Assembly: GCA_007026445.1 (NCBI GenBank) | Contig: VDMD01000019.1 | Span: forward strand, 434,001 to 498,000 | Length of the DNA: 64,000 nt | Origin: Schizophyllum amplum | Lineage: Eukaryota; Basidiomycota; Agaricomycetes; Agaricales; Schizophyllaceae | Reading direction: 5' to 3' | Shown: piece by piece, positions 35,670 through 44,713 of the stretch | Layout: every line of letters begins with the position of its first letter | How positions within the stretch are numbered: the first letter of the stretch is position 1 | The notes under the pieces: model-generated | Databases searched by the model: none | What the model was told of the DNA's origin: nothing | Seen by the model: the letters and a program-made list of their open reading frames with translations, nothing else | Position numbers and translations under genes: made by a program

Positions 35670-35711
35670 GGGGACGCGCCGAGCCGCGCATGCGCGGCGC
35701 GGCGCGTCCCC
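35670..35711. repeat. 21-bp inverted repeat with one mismatch
   Basis: GGGGACGCGCCGAGCCGCGC on the left pairs with the following 21 bases (20 of 21 positions) with no loop. It lies about 60 bp from the other hairpin at 35582. Confidence 0.65.
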
Positions 35712-36058
35712 CTCTAGAGCTCTACTTTTCATCACGCCTTCCTAGCATCTAGCAAATTTTGTATACTTATAAGATGGCGTGAACTCGGGTGCTTTAGTGC
35801 ATCATCATGAGAATGGCGCGCGTGGATCACCCAGAAAGCCCAGCCCGTGGTACACGGGCTCTCCTGCTAGTTGATCAGTATAACGATGAATCTCTTCTGT
35901 ACCTTCACAGGACATACATATGTCGGAAGACCCGGGGTCTCCGAGTATGAGGGACTTGAAATGGGCTCGTGTCCTTCTCGAGTTCAGCGTCTTATTTGAG
36001 TAGCGCAAGCAAAGCTGTGCGCCGGCGACGCCGGCACTTATCTAGTCTACTACATTAA

Positions 36059-37537
36059 TTAATGATACAACAGTCTCAAGATCCTTGGTATAGGCCTGAC
36101 AGCCTCGGGAATGAGTATGCAGCCTGCCAATCCTCGCGAGAGCCAGGCCTCGGTCACCAAATGACCCCACCCTGTCACCCACACCATCGTCCAAACCCAC
36201 CCAATCGGCCCTTCCACCTTCCTCCCCGTCATCCTCTTCACGGTGATCTCTAGCAGCATGCCCACCCCACCCGACATCACAAAGAAACCGACGACACGCG
36301 GCGCGTCGTGCCCCCTCCCCTGCCCCCACAGGCCCGCGTCGTGCAGGAGTCCCGAGATTACATACGCGCCGACGAGGCCGAGGGTCTTCCCCCACTTCCG
36401 CCCCATCACGCGCGACAGGCCGTACGTCAGCGGGCGGGCGCCGACGCTCGTGAACACGTCGCGCAGCACCTGGTGCCAGCGCACGCCCCAGAACGCGCAC
36501 ACGCTCGTCGCGGCCCACGGCCGATCGAACACGGGCGGCCAGCGCGCGGGCGCCTGCCACAGCGCGCCGACGCCGACGAGCGTGCACACGTCGTACGACG
36601 CCTGCAGGCCCGCCCAGACAGTCAGGCCCGTGAGGAGCGTGAGCGCGGTCGAGCGCGTGTAGCGGGGGAGAGGCGACAGCGTGAGGTCGAAGATGCTAGC
36701 GCCCTCGGGGGAGCTGAAGCCGAGGGCCTGGATGGCGGTCAGCAGCGCGTCGAGGAGGAAGCCGTGGTAGAGGGCGGAAGCGATGGTCTCGCGGAGGAAG
36801 GTGGCGCGGGAAGAGAGCGTGCGCGTCTGTGGGGGGAGGCGCAGGCCGGCAGACCAGTCCCAGTCAATGCCGCGGATGTTGAACGCCAGATCTACCCCGT
36901 CGTAGAGGATGCGAGAGAGAGATCGGGGTGACTGGGGATGGTCGATGCGGCGGTACGGGGTTTTTGGCCATGCCCAGGCGATGGTACGGCAGGTCATGGC
37001 GAACAGAGTCATCTGGAGAACACTGTTAGTGTCCCGCTCGGTAGGAAAGGGTAGGGAACGCACGAGGAGACCCTGATTATAGTGAATCAGGCGCGCCTTC
37101 GTGTAATCGGATACTGGAAGATCAAGAGTGACGTCCAACGTGGTTCCCGCGCGAAAGTAGAAGGCCAGCGCGAGGGGGAGCAGCGCTGTACGCAGAATGC
37201 GCGTGTGCGGGAGGGTCACTAGCAGCGCCATGACTCCATAACAGAACGATGCGGGCCAAAGGACGGTGAGAAAAGTGTTCCAGTTGAGGCCAATCCGGTC
37301 CTCGGGGGAGGGTATTGTGCAAGCCTCTAGAAGTCTATGCTCTAGTATGGACCTGTAGAGGGCTTGTGAGTACGACTGTATGTGCAACCTTGGGATGCAC
37401 TTCGGGCCGACATCTTCATCGCCGCGCAGACTCCTCCACGTTCGTATCTTTCCCTCCGCCCCGTGCTCCTCTTCTCTCCCGTCCGCATCCCCAGATTCCT
37501 CGACCTCCCTCGCACTCTCAAGAACAAAACTCACCAT
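36059..37537 (-). CDS. Wax-synthase-domain (MBOAT) acyltransferase
   Basis: This is a predicted membrane-bound O-acyltransferase of the wax synthase/DGAT-like group, moving an acyl or acetyl group from CoA to a lipid or natural-product alcohol. The frame is open from 37537 to 36059, but an in-frame 51-nt intron (about 37023-37073) is likely, joining HYNQGLL to MTLFAMTCRTIAWAW. Hydrophobic segments include TVLWPASFCYGVMALLVTL and RTALLPLALAFYF. The diagnostic block is FWGVRWHQVLRDVF (wax synthase domain), followed by LTYGLSRVMGRKWGKT and the histidine-containing YVISGLLHDAGLWGQGRG, the likely catalytic His. The first ~60 residues are acidic and poorly conserved; ATGGTGAGT at the start could instead be an exon-donor junction, so the true N-terminus is uncertain. 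Confidence 0.82.
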   Translation of the reverse strand: MVSFVLESAREVEESGDADGREEEHGAEGKIRTWRSLRGDEDVGPKCIPRLHIQSYSQALYRSILEHRLLEACTIPSPEDRIGLNWNTFLTVLWPASFCYGVMALLVTLPHTRILRTALLPLALAFYFRAGTTLDVTLDLPVSDYTKARLIHYNQGLLVRSLPFPTERDTNSVLQMTLFAMTCRTIAWAWPKTPYRRIDHPQSPRSLSRILYDGVDLAFNIRGIDWDWSAGLRLPPQTRTLSSRATFLRETIASALYHGFLLDALLTAIQALGFSSPEGASIFDLTLSPLPRYTRSTALTLLTGLTVWAGLQASYDVCTLVGVGALWQAPARWPPVFDRPWAATSVCAFWGVRWHQVLRDVFTSVGARPLTYGLSRVMGRKWGKTLGLVGAYVISGLLHDAGLWGQGRGHDAPRVVGFFVMSGGVGMLLEITVKRMTGRKVEGPIGWVWTMVWVTGWGHLVTEAWLSRGLAGCILIPEAVRPIPRILRLLYH

Positions 37538-38126
37538 TGACCCATGATGATGTTGAGGGGGGAAAGCAAGCGCTAGCGCATTACGTAGCCAAGTTTCATG
37601 GCGATGAGGGCCGAACGCATGGCGTTACGCCGGAGGTTCCGGTCAGGCCTGGCAGTGGGGATAGCCTGGGGATGCATCGCGGAGGGTAATCATATGGATG
37701 TAGCTGAATTTGTGTGAAGTTATGTCCTGGCAGAGTCGCGCGGGCTGTATTTACATCTGAGCCGGCCGATGCCGATGTTACGGCTTGTCGGCGGACACAG
37801 ACTTCGGATGGTGAAGAGGAGAGGGCACTCTAGCAAGTGCGATGAATAGTGAAGGCGACCGGTAACTACAGCTAAGTACTTACCGAGCGTGCGACATGAA
37901 AGCAGGTGTGGAATACAAAGACTACCAAATACGGAAGAAACGCCGCCCCGGCAGCTTGGCCCACTGCGGCAACTTCACACCTTGTCGGACCTCTTGTCAC
38001 TGCGTCCGTTGGCGTCCTGGACTTTGCGGTTCTCACTGCCTCTGGTCGCAATATCGTAAGGCCACTACTCAAAGGCAAGAGCCACTTGACAGTAGGCACT
38101 TCGGTCTCATCTTCGTCCATTGTTCT
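37538..38126. other. Intergenic region left of the MITE
   Basis: No gene is recognised. It holds the upstream region of the MBOAT gene and one copy of the 8-bp MITE target duplication at 38119-38126. Confidence 0.4.
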
Positions 38127-38662
38127 TAGAGGTGTCGAGGGCCGGGCTGGGCCGGGCTTCGAGGGCTTGGGCTGGGCTTTGGCGGGCTGGGCTCCTCCAA
38201 CATTGGAGCCCGAGCCTCAGCCCTGCGGAAGCCCAAGCCCAGCGCAGGCTCGGGCTTGAGCCCCGGGCTTTCCGGAAGATGCCGGCACACCCACAACCAT
38301 CACCAACACGCGTGATGCGTGCATGTCACGTGTACTGAGATGCGTCACAACTGCACTTCGCAGCCCGTCGCGCGTCGTGGGGTGTACCTGAGGCATGTCT
38401 GCCATTCAACATGACTAGGTGAGCCTCAGTTATAGTCTGATATGCCCTAATGTACCTTCAAATGCCCCGTCCAGGGTGCCCTACAGCCTATAGAGGCTCA
38501 ACACGAAAGCCCGAGGCTTCGGCCCCAGGCTTTGGGCTTCTTCGATGGGGAGCCCGAGCCCAAGCCTCCTCCAAGCCCAACGCGAGGGCCGGGCTTTTGA
38601 GGGCCGGGCTGGGCCGGGTAAGGCCGGGTTTTAGGGCTTTAGCCCAAGCCCTGACGCCTCTA
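38127..38662. mobile_element. hAT-type MITE (536 bp) with 8-bp target duplication
   Basis: The left end is TAGAGGTGTCGAGGGC and the right end, reverse-complemented, is TAGAGGCGTCAGGGC, the TAGAGGTGTC-style terminus of hAT elements. ATTGTTCT occurs directly before (38119-38126) and directly after (38663-38670), the 8-bp duplication expected of hAT insertion. Subterminal regions are repetitive GGGCCGGGCTGGGCCGGG and AGCCCAAGCCC motifs. There is no coding capacity, so it is non-autonomous. Confidence 0.85.
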
Positions 38663-39075
38663 ATTGTTCTCGCCTTGGTTCTCGCGACCGCCCGGTGAAG
38701 CGCCCGGGGAATTCCTACACAATGACCAGGTCCCCTCTGGGTCGTTTCTATGGCTCTCGCATACAAAGTCATGAACCATGCATGATTTCATTGCCAGGAC
38801 TTCGCCGAAACGGCCGTTGCTATTGTTCGTGCAAGGACCGCCCGGAAGTGCGTCATCAAGTTCATTGTTGGTTCATTGTTCGCAGCGTTGTATGCAAAGA
38901 CCGGCGGATCGCAACTGCGGCATCGTCATAGCATGGTGAGCGGCCTTTTATACCGGTGGACACGACCCTTGTCTTCTGTCTACCTCTCTCCCACACCGTC
39001 ACTTTGTGTCGTCTTGCTCGCCACGCCTCCCTACAACCTATCTCACCCGTGCATTGCACTTCCATCTTCTGCATC
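38663..39075. other. Upstream region of the hypothetical gene at 39076
   Basis: It begins with the second copy of the MITE target duplication. A CT-rich stretch at 38975-39060 probably forms the promoter/leader of the gene at 39076. No gene is seen. Confidence 0.4.
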
Positions 39076-40151
39076 ATGAATCACAACTTTCAGCACCGAT
39101 ACAGTCTTCCGGACGACCGCAGCTCCTGCTGGTCGGACGCTTGCGACGAATCTGGCGACCGTTTTCTTCGCGAGTCCAGCAAATCTTATCGAGACATGCT
39201 CAATTCCTGGACTGAGGAATACATTGCACGCGACAATATGATAACAGACGCACAGGTATGGTCTCTCTCACCGCGCACATGCGCAGTCTAACTGACTCTG
39301 CGCAGGCATATGATAGCTACTCTGCACATCAAAACTGCACGCCGCCTTTTCAGGCCACATATTTCGTGCAGTCGACCAAGCCATTGAGGATCGGCGGCTC
39401 TTCTTCCGGTCGCGGTAACCCAACGTCTTCCTCCCGATATGCGTCTTCCGGGCTTCCGCCGATACGGCCTGCATCTATTAGATCGCCCTCTCATGGGTCC
39501 TCCAAACCACCAGGACCCTCCCATCAGCCAAGCGCTCCCCGTGGTCCCAGGCCGTCACTATCTCGTCGTCCGCAACTCGACATCTCAACTTCTTCCTCGT
39601 CCGCTCCTTCAGCAAACCCTCCCTTCCTTGGCGACTCATATATGGAAGACGGGGAACTGGTCGACATACCACTTTCTCCCCCTGCCGGGTGTGGCTTTTC
39701 CCATGGTCCTGCAGGTGCCGGGTCACCGTACTACTCGCCACATAACCCGCCTTCGGTGCCGCCAGGCCTTGGATTCGAAGACCCTGCGGCAGCTTTGGCG
39801 GCTGTAGACTTCGATATGCTTTCCGAAATTCTGTCAAAAGTGCAGCCAGCAAAGCCCCATTGGCAAGACGCAGCACTGAATCGGCTTGTTCTGCCCCGAG
39901 CGGCCGACACTCATCTGTCTAAACCCGGTCAACTGTCGACAGCCACGCAGCAATGGGCGGCAGGTCAGCCATTGCCTGGTCAATACTCTTCACCGGAGCG
40001 CGGACGCACGACAGCGGAATCACGTCGCGTTGTGCAGCAACAAGCCGTACGAGCGATGATGGACTGTGCTGGACGCAAGCAAAGGACGTACCGCACCGGG
40101 CAATTCAAGCGGCAGCCCTCTCCGTTGCGGAACGAGGTACCTCAAGAGTAA
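39076..40151 (+). CDS. Hypothetical serine/proline-rich, disordered protein
   Basis: No family is recognised. Exon 1 (39076-39255) starts MNHNFQHRYSLPDDRSSCW and ends NMITDAQ. A 50-nt intron (39256-39305) with clean GTATGG and GCGCAG ends follows. Exon 2 (from AYDSYSAHQNCTPPFQ) runs to VPQE at 40151, giving about 340 residues. The middle is rich in S, P, G and R (predicted disordered). Two short ordered-looking stretches occur: LAAVDFDMLSEILSKVQPAKP and ESRRVVQQQAVRAMMDCAGRK, the latter a possible amphipathic helix. A CT-rich leader supports the start. A role in regulation or protein interaction is only a guess. Confidence 0.6.
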
Positions 40152-40618
40152 ATCTATTAGTATGGCATCTGTCCCTATATTGTCTTATGCTTAACGTGAT
40201 GATCGAATGCACGCCTACCTCTCAGTGTAGTTTCTAAGCATCACTCTTCGTCTACGTGATGCGATGCGAAGGTTAGAGACTGGCGCCGGCAAGTTGTGGC
40301 AGAGTAAATACTAACAGCCGGTGATGATCAACAGCCATAATTTGCCCTGCAAGACGCTGGCAAGGCGTACTCTTGATTTGAACTGATGTCGTTGAAATGC
40401 TCTTGCGAAACGCTCGGTCGTTTGCGGGCAAGTGACGGTCGCGAAGGCCCATTGTTTGTTCGACACTCGGGAACAAACAGTTAACAATGGATATAATGGG
40501 ATTTCCTTTTCGGGCGCTTATTGTATCTTGGCATCTTGCATCAAACCGTCGCTGGGCGGCGTTTATCTTCTCTGTTTCTCCCTTCATTGCTCCATATCCC
40601 CGATAACGGATATCCACG
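40152..40618. other. Intergenic region before the AGC kinase
   Basis: It holds the 3' region of the upstream gene and the promoter of the kinase. No gene is recognised. Confidence 0.45.
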
Positions 40619-42449
40619 ATGTCTGGCTGGAAACTCGGCAGCAAAAGTACGTGACAAATCGCCGTTCGCAACGTCCCGCTGAGCGCGCGCAGAGGCTAAG
40701 GATGCGAAGGGAGATGGGGTCATCTCGCGCTCGGCGACGCCCATTCCGTCGCGCCCGGAGACGCCCAAGCCCCCCGGCGGTCCCGACCAGTTTAGGTCCG
40801 GCATGCTTACCATCCGCATATTCTCAGGTCAGGCTTGCTGTTCGCGATCCGACTGCGCGACGCGCTCAACACCTCGCAGGTCGCGGCCTGGCCCTCCCTC
40901 CCAATGTGCAGCTCCCGGACATCATCGCAAAGGCACTCGAGGCGGCGCCGCAGGGCCGCAAGTCGACGAGCAACCGCGATAGCGTTCAGCGCCGCCGCAA
41001 CTGGTGGCTCCCATACGTCGTGCTGGAGTTCGACAAGAACGAGATCTTGATCGACGCGATGGGCGGCGACCTCACGAGCCCGGTGTGGAACTATCGCGCA
41101 GACTTGTGTGTGACCCGTGCATGTTGTTACTGCCCCTGACTAATCTGTGCTAGCGATGTCTCGCGCACGTCCAACATATCGGTGTCGTCCTACCTCCGGA
41201 CGGCGCCTGTGCAGGGCAAGGATGACATGGGCAACGATATCCTCATGGGGCGCGTTGACCTGACGCCTGTGCTCGATGGGCACCATGCCTCAGACCAATG
41301 GTACAACGCGACAGCCGGTTCAGGCTCGTTCCATCTCAAGATCGACTTCAAGCCGACCCGCAACGAACCACTGACCATCGAGGCCTTTGACCTGCTCAAG
41401 GTTATCGGCAAGGGCTCGTTCGGCAAGGTGATGCAAGTCCGGAAGAAGGACACACAGCGGGTCTACGCGCTCAAAACCATCCGCAAGGCGCATATTGCCC
41501 AGCGTCCAGGCGAGATCACGCACATCCTCGCCGAGCGCACCGTGCTCGCGCTCGTCAACAACCCATTCATCGTCCCCCTCAAATTCTCCTTCCAGAACCC
41601 CGACAAGCTCTACCTCGTCATGTCTTTTGTCAACGGCGGAGAACTGTTCTACCACCTGCAGCGCGAGGGCAAGTTCGACCAGGACCGGTCCCGCTTCTAC
41701 GCTGCCGAGCTCCTGTGCGCACTCGAGCATCTGCACGGCTTCAACGTCGTTTATCGCGATCTCAAACCGGAGAACATCCTTCTCGACTACACCGGCCACA
41801 TCGCGCTCTGCGACTTCGGTCTCTGCAAGCTGAACATGTCGGAGACAGAGAAGACCAACACGTTCTGCGGCACCCCCGAGTACATCGCACCCGAACTGCT
41901 AGAAAGTCAAGGGTACACGAAGACGGTCGATTGGTGGACACTCGGCGTTCTCCTCTACGAGATGATGACCGGTCTTCCTCCATTCTACGACGACAACGTC
42001 AACACCATGTATCAGCGCATCTTGACCGATCCGCTCAACTTCCCGTCGGATATATCATCCGAAGCGCGCAGCGTCATGACCGCCTTGCTTCAGCGCGATC
42101 CGTCGAAACGTCTTGGCCACAATGGAGGGGAGGAGATCAAGCGTCACCCGTTCTTCGCCAAGTATGTCGACTGGAACCGACTGCTGGCGAAGAAAATACA
42201 GCCCCCGTTCAAGCCGAGTGTGGTACGTACCCTTCGATGCTGCACGTAGGATTTTTGCTCATAATCTCTACAGGAATCCGTACTCGATGTCGCAAACTTC
42301 GACCCCGACTTACGAACGAGGAGGCGCAGGACTCCGTCGTCACCGACTCAGCGTTGTCGGAGACGGTGCAGGATCAATTCCGCGGGTTCACCTATAACCC
42401 CGCGAACGAGCACTTGAGCGAGAGCGTCAGCTACCCGACCGCTATCTGA
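40619..42449 (+). CDS. YPK1: YPK1/Gad8-type AGC serine/threonine kinase, C-terminal frame slip
   Basis: This is an AGC kinase of the Ypk1/Gad8/SGK class acting downstream of TORC2 and Pkh/PDK1 in membrane and sphingolipid homeostasis. The start MSGWKLGSK (40619) is joined over intron 40647-40692 to AKDAKGDGVISRSATPIP. Intron 40828-40879 joins MLTIRIFS to GRGLALPPNVQLP (C2-like region with LPYVVLEFDKNEILIDAMGG). Intron 41106-41153 gives YRADFDVSRTSNISVSSYL. The kinase domain has VIGKGSFGKVM, ALKTIRKAHI, VVYRDLKPENILLD, CDFGLCK and the activation loop TNTFCGTPEYIAPELL. After the last intron the frame ESVLDVANFDPD meets the continuation TNEEAQDSVVTDS and the hydrophobic motif FRGFTY in a different frame: one base is missing near 42310. 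As written the product would lose the hydrophobic motif. Confidence 0.88.
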
Positions 42450-43059
42450 TATGCTTGTAACTACGGGGGATATACTCGACAGGGGTGACATATCTGGCTG
42501 GGTGGACGTACTCGACCGTGAGCACGCGTGTAGGGGCCGCCCACCGTCTAGAAGGAAGAAACACATCGTCCTTTGACCGATGATAAACGGACAGTTATCT
42601 GTACTCATGTAGCTCTACCTTGGATCGACGTTCGCGTCTCGATTGTTAGTCCTTCTTTTCGCAAAAGGATACCCGCTAGATTCCTCAATGTGCAGGACCG
42701 AACGCGTTCGTTGAACACATCTGCAGTTGGAGATCAGCTAGTCGAGCTAATTCTCGCATGAAGGCCAATTTGAGGACGCCCCGGTCTTTTGCGAGGGTTC
42801 TTTCCAGTGCCACCGATGACAAATGTGCAATAACACGATAACAATTCCATTGCAATGCTTGTATTCAAAGAGGGCCCAAGATCCTATTACGCCCAGCGCA
42901 AGCATCTATGTGCTTCGGCTGCAAGTGATATGCGTCTGTCAGACCTGCGTCGAGCGCGAGCAAAGCCTCACACGTACCTCGGAACCACTCCTCGAAATGT
43001 CCCAGAGGTCGTCAACCATCTTCCTGCCCACGATTGTCCGAGTTATTGCAACGCGGGGC
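42450..43059. other. Intergenic region after the kinase
   Basis: It presumably contains the kinase 3' untranslated region and the downstream region of the minus-strand orphan peptide gene. No gene is recognised. Confidence 0.4.
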
Positions 43060-43212
43060 CTAGTTCACCTGGTTAACGGTGGGGTGCTGCTGCATCGCCT
43101 GCACGCGCATGGTCGCATTCTTGTTCTCGGGGATCTTCATCGACTCCGTAGCCACGGCGAGAGACGCGACCGCAGACAAGACGAAGAAGAGGCGGGTGAG
43201 AGAGAGCTGCAT
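43060..43212 (-). CDS. Orphan chitinase signal + pro-region peptide (50 aa)
   Basis: The 50-residue product starts MQLSLTRLFFVLSAVASLAV, a clear secretion signal. It continues TESMKIPENKNATMRVQAMQ, which closely matches the pro-region of the three GH18 chitinases in this window (ESMKIPENKNAT in chitinase 1). It stops after VNQVN, just before the place where the chitinases have a dibasic KR/RR site and the mature enzyme begins. No chitinase catalytic sequence follows on this strand. Upstream on the minus strand there is a TATA-like CATATAGCG and a CT-rich leader, as for expressed neighbours. It could be a truncated chitinase remnant or a functional small secreted peptide; the sequence alone does not decide. 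A GTGAAC at the very end could also be a splice donor. Confidence 0.6.
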   Translation of the reverse strand: MQLSLTRLFFVLSAVASLAVATESMKIPENKNATMRVQAMQQHPTVNQVN

Positions 43213-44713
43213 TGTCCGACGAGTGCTGCCTGAAGGAGTCAAGAAGAGTCAGAAGCGACTGGTTGTTGGCGAAAGGGATGCAAGGCGCGTTTTGCGCTAT
43301 ATGTATGCGTGGCAAAGAGACACGTGTACGACTGGCGGGCGCAGGCGGCGCGATGAAACGGCCGCAGAGCGTGATTGTCGGCGGCATTGCCCTTGCTGAC
43401 GGTCGAAGCTGGGTCGAAGAGGCGCCAGGCAGTCAGCGCTTCAGTACCAGAGCTCCGCTTCCTGGTTGACCTTTGTCATCATCGGGAGGGAGCTCTTGGA
43501 GAGCGGGGAGGGCTTGAAGCTCGGAAGTTGGCATCGAGGACAAGAGTGACTGTAACATGTGACAAGGCTCGCATGGACAAGTCACGCCTGCTTTGATTTC
43601 CCACGCTATCATCGAGATGTTCCAAAGATGTTCTCGTCCAATCTCTGTCAGTGTCACTGTGGCTTGACTGACCCACTAGTTGCACCATATGCAGATATAA
43701 AACTCGCGGCTGCACGCAGTGGCTCTATAGTATGACACAACTCGAGCTCAAAATGCGAACACTGAACGTCGGCGGTGCGGGTGGGCCAGCCTGAGGGCAA
43801 TCCGGGAACGCTAAGCCAGGCTAAGCCTCTATTTCCTCGCCACCGTGCTCCAGAATCTATACGCAATCTCCGCGGGCGCAGGGACGTCGAGCTGAGTTTG
43901 GGCCACCGCAGGGACAGGGACGCCCATTCCGTGGAATCAATCGCCGGGCAGCCCGCGACGCTTCAGTCTTTCCTCGGCCGACGCAGACATCGAATGCCGG
44001 TTAATCGTCGACCTCGCGTGCTCAGTACGTTCAGTGTCTACTTATCGCAGATGGACACAAAGAGCGATCCGCGTTGCGCATGCTGCGTAGATGAACTCAA
44101 TCAAGCATCGAACTTCTCGCCTGTCATGCGATCCCTCGGGGCTCTCGGGGCCGTTATGTTTGCATCTCTCGAGAACTCTTCAAAATTCAACACTGTGAGT
44201 CTCGGACTGCTCTGCGCCTTTCTTTCATTTGTAGCCCTAGATTGTCCTCTACAGCACTCGGACAGCATCCGTCGCCGCTCAGGCCGCACGTATCGCTTCG
44301 TGCTGCAAGGCATCCGGACTGCCCGACCTTACCATAAGGGGGCATCTTTGTTGTATTGCCGTCCCTCTCAATATATCGTGCGCTCAGTCGATAAGCGGCG
44401 TGCCTCAAACCGCACGCGTACTCTCCACAGGCTTCTCTTCGCGCTGCCTTTTCCGTTCTGCGGGTTCCTCATCGGTGCGCGTGCCAGACGTGCTCTGAAG
44501 TGCCCAGCTGACGTGCCCGCTCATAGATCGCATGGTGGTCTTCTATCGCGCTCGAACCGCCCTACCGATGAGAGGGGGGGATCGGGGAGTACTTATAGCG
44601 TGTCGAAGGGAAGCGCCCTCAAGCCCAAGCAGCCCCGGCCGCAGCTACACGCTCTCTCCCTCGATCTCCTCCGGACCTCGCTCCTGCGACGGTACTCCTC
44701 GCTGGTCATCACC
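43213..44713. other. Divergent region between the orphan peptide and chitinase 1
   Basis: It is 1.5 kb. A long plus-strand open frame (43775 onward) runs into chitinase exon 1, but its upstream part has no domain and no conservation signal I recognise, so I treat it as promoter sequence. A weak TATA-like ACTTATAGCG lies near 44590. Confidence 0.4.

Larger units (their letters stand above)
32288..36058. other. Gene-poor stretch of about 3.8 kb
   Basis: The left end is the GT2 promoter. Short frames on both strands (for example 32677-33239, 33417-33736, 35059-35691 on the minus strand) have no recognisable domain. It includes an imperfect direct duplication (34327-34620) and two strong hairpins (35582-35609 and 35670-35711). 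Confidence 0.35.

Noticed and set aside
35059..35691. 210-residue minus-strand open frame
   Set aside because: It runs through two strong hairpins, is rich in arginine and serine, and matches no family I recognise.
36308..36931. Plus-strand frame opposite the MBOAT gene
   Set aside because: Antisense shadow, alanine/arginine/glutamate-rich, no family motif.
43775..44713. Upstream in-frame extension of chitinase 1 (380-residue open frame)
   Set aside because: A clear signal peptide starts at 44714 as in both paralogues; the upstream part has no recognisable domain and covers the promoter.
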